From Candidatus Poribacteria bacterium (GTDB lineage: Bacteria > Poribacteria > WGA-4E > WGA-3G): DNA of 64,000 nucleotides. Shown here piece by piece: positions 1 through 8,137 of the stretch. The position numbers were made by a program, and so were the translations under genes. The notes beneath the pieces were generated by a model. It was not told where the DNA came from. It saw only the letters and a list, made by a program, of their open reading frames with translations, and ran no database searches. Numbering within the stretch: the stretch's first letter is position 1; the number at the start of each line of letters is the position of its first letter. The stretch covers positions 19,085-83,084 of the forward strand of contig PYJC01000065.1 in NCBI GenBank assembly GCA_003635255.1, written 5' to 3'.

Positions 1-1
1 C

Positions 2-433
2 TTTGCAAATGGATTACTATTTGGCGTTTGGTGGGGCGCGGCATTATCCTGGAGCAGCGCGATGCTCGGGGCTGCACTTTGTTTTTTTATCGCCCGTCTC
101 CTCGGCCGACCGGTCATCGTTAGGTTGTTAAATGAATCCGCTGTCAACACGTCTGACCGGTTTTTTCAACGATACGGCAAACATGCAGTGCTCATCGCCC
201 GTTTAATTCCTGTTATCTCTTTTGATGCTATCAGTTATGGGGCGGGCCTCACCGACATGCGGTTTTTAGGATTTGCTATCGCCACCGGAATCGGGCAACT
301 GCCAGCGACGCTACTGTATTCCTACCTCGGTGATCGCGTGACACGGAGTATCAAAGCACTGTTTTGGGGATTCGGACTCGTTATATCGGTTTCGATTATA
401 ATCGGACTTGTAAAACAGCGAGAAAAGGCATAG
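2..433 (+). CDS. TVP38/TMEM64 (DedA/VTT-like) membrane protein, C-terminal part
   Basis: The reading frame is open from the window edge, so the gene starts upstream; 143 residues are visible. The text FANGLLFG near the start, an internal small-residue-rich helix, the stretch RLIPVISFDAISYGAGL and the later IGQLPATLLYSYLG are typical of the SNARE-associated/VTT domain of TVP38/TMEM64 proteins, which are polytopic inner-membrane proteins linked to lipid scrambling or transport. The last visible helix (LFWGFGLVISVSIIIGLV) ends in a short basic tail. The product and family are clear; the substrate is not. Confidence 0.8.
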   Translation, partial: FANGLLFGVWWGAALSWSSAMLGAALCFFIARLLGRPVIVRLLNESAVNTSDRFFQRYGKHAVLIARLIPVISFDAISYGAGLTDMRFLGFAIATGIGQLPATLLYSYLGDRVTRSIKALFWGFGLVISVSIIIGLVKQREKA

Positions 434-449
434 GCACAGTCCGCGTGCC
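433..449. repeat. short intergenic hairpin, GGCAC...GTGCC type
   Basis: A 5-bp stem (GGCAC/GTGCC) immediately after a stop codon. Longer-stem versions (GGCACA/TGTGCC) occur at 5501-5518 and 8108-8124, also between genes on the same strand, each preceded by TA. It looks like a small dispersed palindrome family rather than a terminator, because no T-run follows. Confidence 0.5.
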
Positions 450-466
450 ATACACAAAAAACTATT

Positions 467-1246
467 ATGACTATGAAACTATACCTCATTGCTTCCCTCA
501 GTTTTGCGATGATCGCATTTGCTTGTCGATCAACAGAACCACAAAGCTTCAAACAGAAACAGCAGAGATACCCTCGCGTCCGGGCGGCCTTTGCGGAAAA
601 AGACAGCCAACTCCGCAGCCTGTTCGCAGATCACGGTATCCCCTATCCACCACAGAAACTCTTTATCCAAGTTTTCAAACAGGAGAAAATCTTGGAAGTC
701 TGGGCGTTTTCAACATCTGATGCCGTTTTCAAGCTTGTGAAACGCTACGCTATCTGCCGCACATCAGGAAATTTGGGACCCAAAAGACGCGAAGGCGACT
801 TGCAAATTCCAGAAGGTTTTTATCACATTGATAGATTTAACCCGAAAAGCAACTTTTATCTATCGCTTGGCATTAATTATCCGAACCAAGCGGATAAGAT
901 TTTGGGCAAAAAAGGTGAACTCGGGGGTGATATATTTATACACGGCGGATGTGTCACGATCGGCTGTGTTCCAATCACTGATGAATGTATTAAGGAAGTC
1001 TATTGGTTGGCGGTGCAGGCGAAATCAAACGGACACTCAAAAATCCCTGTGCATATTTTTCCAACAAAATTGGACGATCGTACAATGACGCGCTTAAAAA
1101 ATACTTTTCCAAATAACGACACCCTGATAAACTTTTGGAAAAATCTGAAAATCGGATATAATTGGTTTGAACAGTCCCAGAAATTGCCAATGATCTCAAT
1201 AAATCGGGACGGCACATATCAGTTCTCGGATTCTTCAGAAGAATAA
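467..1246 (+). CDS. L,D-transpeptidase (YkuD family) lipoprotein
   Basis: The N-terminus (MKLYLIASLSFAMIAFAC) is a lipoprotein signal with a lipobox ending in cysteine, so the protein is probably anchored in the cell envelope. Around residue 160 the motif HGGCVTIGCVPITD matches the catalytic HxxG...GC motif of YkuD L,D-transpeptidases; the second cysteine would be the nucleophile that makes 3-3 peptidoglycan cross-links or attaches proteins to peptidoglycan. The usual arginine after the catalytic GCV is replaced by proline, as in some YkuD subfamilies. Two in-frame ATGs lie at 467 and 473; neither has a strong ribosome site. The next gene starts 13 bases after the stop. Confidence 0.85.
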   Translation: MTMKLYLIASLSFAMIAFACRSTEPQSFKQKQQRYPRVRAAFAEKDSQLRSLFADHGIPYPPQKLFIQVFKQEKILEVWAFSTSDAVFKLVKRYAICRTSGNLGPKRREGDLQIPEGFYHIDRFNPKSNFYLSLGINYPNQADKILGKKGELGGDIFIHGGCVTIGCVPITDECIKEVYWLAVQAKSNGHSKIPVHIFPTKLDDRTMTRLKNTFPNNDTLINFWKNLKIGYNWFEQSQKLPMISINRDGTYQFSDSSEE

Positions 1247-1259
1247 GAGGAGATTCAAA

Positions 1260-2237
1260 ATGGTTCGTATAGGTGTAGTCGGAGTGGGTGGCATGGGAAA
1301 CGGCCATTGCAACGCGCTCCCTAACGTTGAAAATTGTGAATTTGTAGGCGTGGCGGATCTTCGCTTGGAAGCGGCGGAAGCCGTTGCTGAGCGACTTCAG
1401 ATTCGCGCCTTCCAAGACTATCAGGAATTATTTGCTGTTGTGGACGCTGTCGTCGTCGCGACACCCCCTGTTGCACATACACAGGTCGTCATTGATGCAG
1501 CGGAGGCGGGCGTGCATGCCTTCTGTGAAAAACCGCTCTCCTTGACACTCGCTGACGCAGATGCGATGATTGAAGCATCGGATAAGGCGGGCACGCATCT
1601 GATGGTCGGACAAGTCCTGCGCTTCTATCCTGTCCATGAGCTCGGTAGACAAATGGTGGACAACGGCGACATCGGAGACATTACCTACATTGAAACCGAT
1701 TATACGGGGCCCTATAATGCCCCGCGCGGCCGACCCGAAAGCTGGTACGGCACTGTCGGTGGACTCTTGGAAAACGGCATCCACAAATCTGACCTGATTA
1801 ACTGGTTCGGTGGCACTGCACTGACGGTCGCTGCTGAGGTCGGAAGTTTCTCCGGACACGACGATTGGGAAGATTACACCGTCTCACTCATCCGATACGA
1901 TTCAGGGGCGGTCGGTATTTTACGGTGGGGCGGTTTCCTCGGCGCACGCGGCACCAACGATACGATTATTGACGGTTCCGAAGGATCACTCCGTCTGAAT
2001 ATGTCAGCCGATCTCGCCTATCTCAAAAAGCGCGGCGGCGACTGGGAAGAAATCGTTCCAAATCGCGAGGGACCGCACGGCGTCGTCGGTGAATTAACCC
2101 ATTTTGTTGATTGTGTCCGAGAGAACAGAACCCCGATGATTGACGGTAGAGGTGGAAAACACGCCGTAGAAGTCGTTTTGGCAACCTACCAATCGGCGAA
2201 AGAGAAAACCAAGGTCACATTACCGATGGAGGAATAG
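1260..2237 (+). CDS. Gfo/Idh/MocA family oxidoreductase
   Basis: 325 residues. The N-terminal Rossmann fold shows GVVGVGGMGNGH for NAD(P) binding; CEKPLSLTLADAD carries the family EKP motif with the catalytic-site lysine, and the second domain contains GGLLENGIHKSDLINWF, the usual GG..D.G.H..D metal-free active-site region. The family oxidises or reduces sugars and inositols. The start ATG is preceded by AGAGGAG at a good distance. The substrate cannot be told from sequence. Confidence 0.9.
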   Translation: MVRIGVVGVGGMGNGHCNALPNVENCEFVGVADLRLEAAEAVAERLQIRAFQDYQELFAVVDAVVVATPPVAHTQVVIDAAEAGVHAFCEKPLSLTLADADAMIEASDKAGTHLMVGQVLRFYPVHELGRQMVDNGDIGDITYIETDYTGPYNAPRGRPESWYGTVGGLLENGIHKSDLINWFGGTALTVAAEVGSFSGHDDWEDYTVSLIRYDSGAVGILRWGGFLGARGTNDTIIDGSEGSLRLNMSADLAYLKKRGGDWEEIVPNREGPHGVVGELTHFVDCVRENRTPMIDGRGGKHAVEVVLATYQSAKEKTKVTLPMEE

Positions 2238-2239
2238 AA

Positions 2240-2336
2240 GGGCGCGGCTGGAAGGCTGGAAGGCTGGAAGAATGGGAAAGAGCCCAACTTTCCAACCTTT
2301 GAGCCTTCTAACCTTCCAATCTTCCAACCTTTAAAG
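2240..2336. repeat. GGCTGGAAG / CTTCCAACC low-complexity inverted repeat
   Basis: Three tandem copies of GGCTGGAAG are followed by a run of complementary units (CCAACCTTT, CCTTCTAACCTTCCAATC), so the stretch can fold on itself. A similar purine/pyrimidine arrangement lies at 29219-29280. Both sit between genes. Function unknown; transcript folding or a slipped repeat are both possible. Confidence 0.6.
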
Positions 2337-2339
2337 CCT

Positions 2340-3209
2340 ATGCTCTTCCTTGTTCTCAACATCATCCTGCTCTCAGGCTTTGGGCTTTTCCTCAAGCATG
2401 CCAAAAACAACCAGCAACGCCTAAACCCTATCGGCTTTGTCAACTACCTCACTGCGTTCTTTATCAGTATCTGGGTACTCTCTCAGGAATCAGACTTTGA
2501 ATTCTCAAAATTGACCTTCGCGTTAGGCATATCAAACGGCGTGACGTATGCGCTCGGATTTGAGTTGTTCACTATCGGTATCCAACTCAGTGGGATTGTT
2601 GTCACGGCAGCACTCGTCAGACTGTCGATTGTGATACCAATTCTGGTGGCGATGATATTCTGGCAAGAGATCCCGAACCTATGGCAGACCATCGGACTTA
2701 TCTTGACTTTCGCTGCGATTCCACTCCTCAGCCAGCGGGAAAAAGAACCGACTTATGCATTCACTCCTGACAAGCCGGAAGTGCCTCAAGGTTTAGGATT
2801 CGCTGTTGCTATTACGATTCTGCTGGTCACCGGCATCTCACGCCTCACCATGAAAGCCTTCAACGAAATGTGTCCTATTGACGAGAAATCGCTCTATATG
2901 AGCCTGCTTTTCGGTGTCGCCACAGTTATCTATTTCGGTATATGTCTCTATCAAAAAATATGGCCGAATTGGTGGGAAGTTTTCTATGGTGTGCTGATAG
3001 GCGTCTGTAATGTCGGTGGCAGTTGGGCACTCCTCATCGCATTGGATCAAGTCAGTGCGTTAATCGCTTTTCCGATGTCAAGTTCCGGTGGCGTGCTGTT
3101 CACGATGTTCGTTGGCATGGTGTTCCTCCATGAACGGCTGAGCCGAACCTCTCTCATCGGTGCCTTGGTTGCAACCATTGCATTAATCTTTGTCAATTTG
3201 AAGCCATGA
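2340..3209 (+). CDS. EamA/DMT-superfamily membrane transporter
   Basis: 289 residues with about ten hydrophobic helices arranged as two similar halves, the layout of drug/metabolite transporters. The second half carries the typical ending with ALIIALDQVSALIAFPMSSS followed by a short glycine-rich helix and VFLHERLSR, matching the EamA signature (...E.ls....iGa.li). It probably exports a small metabolite. The start ATG directly follows the repeat at 2240-2336 and has no obvious ribosome site, so the exact start is less certain. Confidence 0.8.
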   Translation: MLFLVLNIILLSGFGLFLKHAKNNQQRLNPIGFVNYLTAFFISIWVLSQESDFEFSKLTFALGISNGVTYALGFELFTIGIQLSGIVVTAALVRLSIVIPILVAMIFWQEIPNLWQTIGLILTFAAIPLLSQREKEPTYAFTPDKPEVPQGLGFAVAITILLVTGISRLTMKAFNEMCPIDEKSLYMSLLFGVATVIYFGICLYQKIWPNWWEVFYGVLIGVCNVGGSWALLIALDQVSALIAFPMSSSGGVLFTMFVGMVFLHERLSRTSLIGALVATIALIFVNLKP

Positions 3210-3262
3210 TTTGCTATGAGCATTTAGTTTTCCAATAAAAGCGAACGCCGAATTGCAGCAAC

Positions 3263-3502
3263 CTTCTGTAGGAGCGAGCTGTGCTCGCGATCTTCTGTAG
3301 GAGCGAGCTGTGCTCGCGATCTTCTGTAGGAGCGAGCTGTGCTCGCGATCTTCTGTAGGAGCGAGCTGTGCTCGCGATCTTCTGTAGGAGCGGGTGTTTT
3401 TGCTTGGGTATTTCTGCGTATTTTTTCTCGCTCGCGATCTTCTGTAGGAGCGAGCTGTGCTCGCGATCTTCTGTAGGAGCGAGCTGTGCTCGCGATCTTC
3501 TG
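3263..3502. repeat. 29-bp tandem palindromic repeat array
   Basis: Six full head-to-tail copies of a 29-bp unit containing CTTCTGTAGGA then GCGAGC-TGT-GCTCGC then GAT, at 3263, 3292, 3321, 3350, 3439 and 3468. Each unit holds a perfect 6-bp hairpin with a TGT loop. A seventh copy (3379-3438) has its hairpin interior replaced by 36 bp of foreign sequence. A single copy occurs at about 13078-13106. There are no unique spacers, so this is not CRISPR. Confidence 0.95.
3393..3428. repeat. Loop-located motif copy (GTGTTTTTGCTTGGGT family)
   Basis: Within the tandem array one unit reads GAGCG, then 36 bp beginning GGTGTTTTTGCTTGGGTA, then CGCTC, so the insert lies exactly between the two arms of the hairpin. 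The same core occurs at 13137, 15701, 29183, 34780, 37864, 38007 (reverse) and 54336, most of them also inside palindromes. Confidence 0.75.
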
Positions 3503-3606
3503 AGCAAAAGCCTAAAACTAAATAGCCCTACCCTAAAGCAAAGACAAATTTGACTTTAGCCGTAAAATATGGTATCATTTATGAAAAATCGGGATTCAGA
3601 AAAATA

Positions 3607-4089
3607 ATGCGGGAAAGCGTAGAACTTGTCATTCGAAGCATCCACCTGATAGCGTCAATCGTCTGGTTCGGAGGCGTACTCTTTTCTACCTTCATCGCAA
3701 TGCCAATCCTGCGGCAAAATTTGCCACCGCAAGACCTGTTAGCAGTCCACAACCGTTTTCGCACTTGGATACGATTGATGATTCATATTCTCCTGACAAC
3801 GGGCGCGATGGTGTTCTTTATCGTTGCATGGAATAACGGATTTTTTGCACAGCAGAGTGGTAGCGATTTCAAAACCTATGTGTTAACTTTCGTCGCAAAA
3901 CTTGCAGCGTTTGGACTCATGGCACTCTTTTGGGGACTATATAGTTCGCTCTATCGGCGACACCTTGAGATTACGCCACCCGACAGCGAAGCACATCACA
4001 GCCAGAGTCCTTATATCAATATCTGGAGAGGCTTGACGCTGATTGCAGGTTTAATCGTTTTCGCGCTTGCATTGTTAGTAAAAAACTGA
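3607..4089 (+). CDS. CopD-like four-helix membrane protein
   Basis: 160 residues with four predicted membrane helices: one at residues 5-28 (ELVIRSIHLIASIVWFGGVLF), then about 52-72, 85-105 and 135-157. The pattern RSIHLIASIVWFGG with a conserved His and Trp resembles the CopD / copper-resistance D fold and related small heme- or copper-linked membrane proteins. I chose the ATG at 3607; the frame is open from a TTG at 3550, but those 19 residues are hydrophilic and not family-like. A terminal coding tail (VFALALLVKN) follows the last helix. Function is inferred from the fold only. Confidence 0.6.
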   Translation: MRESVELVIRSIHLIASIVWFGGVLFSTFIAMPILRQNLPPQDLLAVHNRFRTWIRLMIHILLTTGAMVFFIVAWNNGFFAQQSGSDFKTYVLTFVAKLAAFGLMALFWGLYSSLYRRHLEITPPDSEAHHSQSPYINIWRGLTLIAGLIVFALALLVKN

Positions 4090-4120
4090 TTTCAAAACAC
4101 TATATCTCTTCGCTATTAAA

Positions 4121-5488
4121 ATGACAGATACAAAAGTTCAGGCAGTCTCATGGAATATCACCCGATTGTGTAACCTGAAATGTACGCACTGCTATCTCCC
4201 CGCAGGATTCGTAGACACAAATGAGTTAGAGAGCGGAAACTTTCAATTATCTGATATTCAAAATTCTACGGAATACTCGCGGGACGCGGAATTAAGCCAA
4301 TCCCAATGTTTTCGTGTCATTGATGAGATCGCCGAAATCAATCCACACATCCTCCTCATTCTCACTGGTGGTGAACCGTTATTACGTCCAGATATCTTGG
4401 AGATATCGAAATATGCCTCCGATACCGGATTTCTTGTTGTCATGGGCACAAACGGTGTACTGCTCAACGATGCGGTGGTTGAGCAGATGCAACAGCACGG
4501 TGTCACCGGTGCTGGTGTGAGTCTCGACGCTATCCGACCGACAGACCACGACAAGTTTCGGGGGATGGAGGGCGCATGGAAGGCGACAATGAACGGTGTT
4601 GAAGCACTCAAGCGCGCACAAATGGACTTCCTCGTTCAAACCTCGGTAACGCAGTGGAATTACGACGAAATTCCAAAAATTGTAGAGTTCGCATATCAAC
4701 TCGGTGCCAAAGTCTTAAACCTCTATTTTCTCGTCCGAACCGGTAGAGGTAAGACGGTGATGGACCTCACGCCTACGCAATATGAGAAAATGCTTGAGAC
4801 GATGTTCGAGTTGCAAGCAGCCTATACCGGGAAGATGCTCATCGCTGCGAAATGCGCCCCACACTACAAGCGCGTTATCTATGGGCAACAATCCGACTCC
4901 GCCTTCCTCCAAGGCTATCCCAGTGGCACATGTCCGTGTGGTATCTACTACTGTCGCATCACGCCTGAGGGTGAATTAACCCCGTGTCCCTATCTGCCTG
5001 TTAGCGTTGGAAACCTCAAGGATGAGAGTTTCGTTAAACTCTGGAATGAATCAAAAACTTTTCAGGATTTAAGAAACCGAAACCTACTTGAAGGGAAGTG
5101 CGGCGCATGTGAATTCAAGGAGGTATGTGGCGGTTGTCGGGCACGTGCTTATGCGACAACTGGCAACTACCTCGCTGAGGATGCATCATGCGATTATCAA
5201 CCAGGGACACAACCTGTTGCTGAAATGGAAGGGCAACACGCTACACCACCTGTTCAGATTGAAAAAAGGATTGCTTTTGCAACGGAAACCGATTACGATT
5301 TGCAATGGACGGCAGCAGCAGAAAAACGGTTGAAACGAGTCCCATCATTTGCACGCGGTATGGTCGTCAAAAGCGTTGAAAAATACGCACGCGAACACGG
5401 CTACCGGGAGGTCACCCCTGAATTGATGCAAGCCGTCAAAAAACGATTCGATGAAACCGGCATCCCATCTTTCAGACCAAAACGCTAA
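4121..5488 (+). CDS. Radical SAM/SPASM protein with C-terminal PCP_red-like domain
   Basis: 455 residues. CNLKCTHC near residue 16 is the CxxxCxxC cluster site of radical SAM enzymes, followed by LILTGGEPLLRPDI (the GGEP motif). A cysteine-rich region at about 270-350 (CPCGIYYCRITP, CPYLP, GKCGACEFKEVCGGCRARAYA) is a SPASM-type auxiliary cluster domain, as in NirJ, AhbC/D, PqqE and peptide-maturing enzymes. The last 55 residues (EKRLKRVPSFARGMVVKSVE..., AREHGYREVTPELM) match the PCP_red domain found at the end of protochlorophyllide/light-independent reductase subunits and some heme-related radical SAM proteins. It most resembles heme-modifying NirJ/Ahb-like enzymes. The substrate is unknown. 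Two PhyH genes and a second PCP_red-like gene follow on the same strand. Confidence 0.85.
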   Translation: MTDTKVQAVSWNITRLCNLKCTHCYLPAGFVDTNELESGNFQLSDIQNSTEYSRDAELSQSQCFRVIDEIAEINPHILLILTGGEPLLRPDILEISKYASDTGFLVVMGTNGVLLNDAVVEQMQQHGVTGAGVSLDAIRPTDHDKFRGMEGAWKATMNGVEALKRAQMDFLVQTSVTQWNYDEIPKIVEFAYQLGAKVLNLYFLVRTGRGKTVMDLTPTQYEKMLETMFELQAAYTGKMLIAAKCAPHYKRVIYGQQSDSAFLQGYPSGTCPCGIYYCRITPEGELTPCPYLPVSVGNLKDESFVKLWNESKTFQDLRNRNLLEGKCGACEFKEVCGGCRARAYATTGNYLAEDASCDYQPGTQPVAEMEGQHATPPVQIEKRIAFATETDYDLQWTAAAEKRLKRVPSFARGMVVKSVEKYAREHGYREVTPELMQAVKKRFDETGIPSFRPKR

Positions 5489-5500
5489 TGCAAAATAATA

Positions 5501-5518
5501 GGCACACGCCGCTGTGCC
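5501..5518. repeat. short hairpin GGCACA...TGTGCC
   Basis: Six-base stem with a 6-base loop in the 58-bp gap between the radical SAM gene and the first PhyH gene. Member of the same small family as 433-449 and 8108-8124. Confidence 0.55.
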
Positions 5519-5546
5519 GTAACAATGACCACAATAGGAAATTTGT

Positions 5547-6272
5547 ATGCTAACCCCGGAACAGATAACATTTTTTCAGGAGCATGGATACCTGATTCTT
5601 AAAAACCTCATTGATTCGGAGGTAATTGACGCATGGCGGGAGCAGGTCTGGAAGCATTTTGGTTCCAGTTTTGAAACACCGGAGACGTGGCCCAACGATT
5701 ATGAAATTCCGGGATTCAGTTTCTCACCGGTTTTTGGACACCTGCCTGCGATGCAAGAAATTAGCGAACAACTCGGTGGTGGACAATTTTTTACGGGGGG
5801 CGGCGGTTCACCGATCATCAAATGGCCCAATCCCGAAGAAGCGTGGGAAATGCCCAAGGACGGACACATCGACGCGTATGGTGCCGTTGCTGGCTGGAGT
5901 CCTTTTATGTTCGGGGCAACAACTTATCTCTATGATGCTAAACCCAAGGGCGGTGCTTTCATCTTTTGGCCCCGAAGTCATCAATCAACGCACAAGTATT
6001 TCCTCCAATATCCTGAGCAGATTGATGGCAGTTTCTACGATATCGAAGATTGGGGATGGCATGTGCTTTCAGATTTATCGCCAGAAGGACCCCGTGAGTT
6101 TATTGGTGCCGCGGGTGATGTTGTCCTCTGGCACGCCTTTCTCTGCCACACCGGATCGGAAAATGTGAGGGATGTCCCCCGTTTCGGTCTCTTTGCACGC
6201 TATGCCCATGAAAAACGGGACGAGATTAAATATGAAATTCCAGACGACCTCTGGAAATATTGGGCAATTTAG
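5547..6272 (+). CDS. Phytanoyl-CoA dioxygenase (PhyH) family protein
   Basis: 241 residues of the Fe(II)/2-oxoglutarate-dependent PhyH fold. GHIDAYG carries the HxD iron ligands (around residue 110) and WHAFLCHTGSENVRDVPR carries the distal His and the Arg that binds 2-oxoglutarate. N-terminal text FFQEHGYLILKNLIDSEVID is the usual PhyH opening. The start ATG has AGGAAA upstream. The gene is followed after 36 bp by a close paralogue. The family hydroxylates lipids or small metabolites; the substrate here is unknown. Confidence 0.88.
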   Translation: MLTPEQITFFQEHGYLILKNLIDSEVIDAWREQVWKHFGSSFETPETWPNDYEIPGFSFSPVFGHLPAMQEISEQLGGGQFFTGGGGSPIIKWPNPEEAWEMPKDGHIDAYGAVAGWSPFMFGATTYLYDAKPKGGAFIFWPRSHQSTHKYFLQYPEQIDGSFYDIEDWGWHVLSDLSPEGPREFIGAAGDVVLWHAFLCHTGSENVRDVPRFGLFARYAHEKRDEIKYEIPDDLWKYWAI

Positions 6273-6308
6273 GAAATGGTTATCAGCCATCAACTTGAGG
6301 GAACCCAG

Positions 6309-7028
6309 ATGCTTACAGCAGATCAAATTGCATTTTTTCAAGAACACGGATACCTTATCCTTGAAAATTTTGTTGATTCGGAGATAATTGATGAATGGCG
6401 GGAACAGGTCTGGAAACATTTCGATTCCAACCTAAATACGCCAGAGACATGGCCCAACGACTATGTGGTCCAAAACTTCAGTTTTTCGCCACTATTCGGG
6501 CAGCTGCCTGCAATGCAGGAGATTACCAAGCAACTTGGGGGTGGACAATTTACCGGTGGAGGGGGTTCACCACTCGTCAAATGGCCCAATCCTGAAGAGG
6601 AATGGTCAATGCCCGGTAGCGGACACATTGATGCATACGGCCCCGGCGGTTGGAGTCCCTTTATGCTCGGCGCGACAACCTATCTCTACGATGTTGAACC
6701 CGGCGGTGGTGCCTTCGTCTTTTGGCCCCAAAGCCACCAGTCGACGCATAAATACTTCCTTCAATATCCTGAGCAGATTGATGGCAGTTTCTATGACATT
6801 GAGGATTGGGGATGGCATGTGCTTTCGGATTTATCGCCAGAAGGACCCCGCGAATTTATAGGGGCCGCCGGCGACGTTGTGCTATGGCACGCATTTCTCT
6901 GCCATACCGGGTCGGCGAATATCAGAGACATTCCCCGTTTTGGGATCTTTGCGCGCTACTCCCATCAAAAGCGGGAAGAGATTAAATATGAAATTCCAGA
7001 GAACCTCTGGAAATATTGGGCAGTTTAA
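6309..7028 (+). CDS. PhyH family dioxygenase, tandem paralogue
   Basis: 239 residues from the chosen ATG at 6309, which follows GAGGGA; the frame extends to 6276 but that part does not align with the neighbour. Iron ligands are kept (GHIDAYG, CHTGSANIRDIPR). Residues from about HQSTHKYFLQYPEQ to VVLWHAFLCHTGS are identical to the preceding gene apart from silent base changes, while the N-terminal halves differ more. This is a recent tandem duplication with strong selection or gene conversion on the C-terminal half. The stop is 10 bp before the next start. Confidence 0.88.
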   Translation: MLTADQIAFFQEHGYLILENFVDSEIIDEWREQVWKHFDSNLNTPETWPNDYVVQNFSFSPLFGQLPAMQEITKQLGGGQFTGGGGSPLVKWPNPEEEWSMPGSGHIDAYGPGGWSPFMLGATTYLYDVEPGGGAFVFWPQSHQSTHKYFLQYPEQIDGSFYDIEDWGWHVLSDLSPEGPREFIGAAGDVVLWHAFLCHTGSANIRDIPRFGIFARYSHQKREEIKYEIPENLWKYWAV

Positions 7029-7038
7029 GGAGGGAAAT

Positions 7039-7452
7039 GTGAAAGAACAAACAAATGCACAAGAACGGCTTACAGATGTAGAAGAACGCTTGACGCGTGT
7101 CGAAAACCTACTCGTTAGCATCAACGAGAAGTTGGACCAGCGTTCCAATGTCGGTGAGGTAGACACAGAGAAGGCGGAAGCGTTCAAGGAGTGGGTGACC
7201 GATTACGTCTCAATGCGGTTACAACAACTCGTACCAGAGACATGCGATCATCCCGATGAAGCCCTATTTCAGGACGGTCCCTACCTCGATAACACCACAG
7301 TGCCTTGCACAGAGGAAGTTGAACATCGGGTTAAACGGATACCGATCCCTTTTGTCCGAGAGATGGTCGTCCAACGTGTCGCTGAAAACGCACGGGAGGC
7401 TGGCGTTGAACGCGTAGATATTGACTTTTTCGAGAAAGCCGCTACATTTTGA
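7039..7452 (+). CDS. Small coiled-coil protein with PCP_red-like C-terminus
   Basis: 137 residues. The start is a GTG at 7039, placed five bases after AAGGAGGG, which overlaps the stop of the PhyH gene; the overlapping ATG is followed at once by a stop. Residues 5-35 (TDVEERLTRVENLLVSINEKL) form a short coiled coil. The C-terminal 45 residues (EEVEHRVKRIPIPFVREMVV, NAREAGVERVDIDFFEKA) repeat the PCP_red-like signature seen at the end of the radical SAM protein at 4121-5488. Its position suggests it works with that enzyme or with the dioxygenases. Function is inferred. Confidence 0.65.
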   Translation: MKEQTNAQERLTDVEERLTRVENLLVSINEKLDQRSNVGEVDTEKAEAFKEWVTDYVSMRLQQLVPETCDHPDEALFQDGPYLDNTTVPCTEEVEHRVKRIPIPFVREMVVQRVAENAREAGVERVDIDFFEKAATF

Positions 7453-7666
7453 CAATGCAAAGCCACAGAGGAGTTCCCTCTGCCTAATTTTGATTGGAAG
7501 GACTTCTTAAAGGCACCGCTGTAATGGTTGTCAGTTATCAGTACGTTTTTCTACGAAAAACCTTTCAGTTAACAGTTAAAGAGGTTTTCTGTGGAACCTT
7601 CACAGAGAACGGAACTGTTCCAAGCCCCTTCTTAACCTAATAACTTATAACTTATAACCACTCACT

Positions 7667-8062
7667 ATGGACTGGGTTTTCAACACCTTCTCAGAATATC
7701 TTGAAAATGACTTCAAAAAACGGATCGGGAACTCGAATCCCACCGTTTCCGACCTGTGGGAAGCCTTTCAGGTACTCTTTCCTGCGACTTCAGCCCAACT
7801 CCTCGTGCAGGAGCCAGTAGGCAATACAGTGCGGTTTAAAGCACTCGCATTCTATCATGCGGACGAAATGGGTCCATTGATCGAAGCACCATTGGAATAT
7901 CTCAAACAGAATTTCGGGGGCGGCAAATTCAAAATCAACTTCTATCACGGTATGCAATTCATCGCCACCATTAACTTCAAGCCAGAGGGACCTGAAATCT
8001 GGCGAGAACTACCAGAACTCGAAGGAAATCCTACGATTGACGAAACTGTAACGACTGACTGA
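7667..8062 (+). CDS. Hypothetical protein, 131 aa
   Basis: A soluble protein with no signal peptide or membrane helix, rich in aromatic residues (DLWEAFQVLFPATSAQLLVQ, FYHGMQFIATINFKPEG). No family recognised. The codon usage and the in-frame length support a real gene; it lies on the same strand as its neighbours, about 210 bp after the PCP_red-like gene. That gap holds only TAACAG/TTATCAG-type short repeats. Confidence 0.6.
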   Translation: MDWVFNTFSEYLENDFKKRIGNSNPTVSDLWEAFQVLFPATSAQLLVQEPVGNTVRFKALAFYHADEMGPLIEAPLEYLKQNFGGGKFKINFYHGMQFIATINFKPEGPEIWRELPELEGNPTIDETVTTD

Positions 8063-8107
8063 AATAGGTGAATGACTTACACGCTAAACATGGTGTAAAA
8101 AGGAGTA

Positions 8108-8124
8108 GGCACACGGTATGTGCC
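8108..8124. repeat. short hairpin GGCACA...TGTGCC
   Basis: Six-base stem with a 5-base loop in the gap before the HEAT-repeat gene; third copy of the family at 433 and 5501. Confidence 0.55.
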
Positions 8125-8137
8125 CTAATCAAAGACA

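Noticed and set aside
990..1415. Minus-strand open frames opposite the L,D-transpeptidase and oxidoreductase genes
   Set aside because: They are antisense shadows of strongly supported genes and have no family features.
3263..3502. CRISPR-like regular repeats
   Set aside because: The 29-bp units are directly head-to-tail without spacers, and no cas genes are nearby.
3214..3507. A 97-codon open frame on the minus strand with repeating residues
   Set aside because: It is the translation of the tandem hairpin array and has no start signal or neighbours on that strand.
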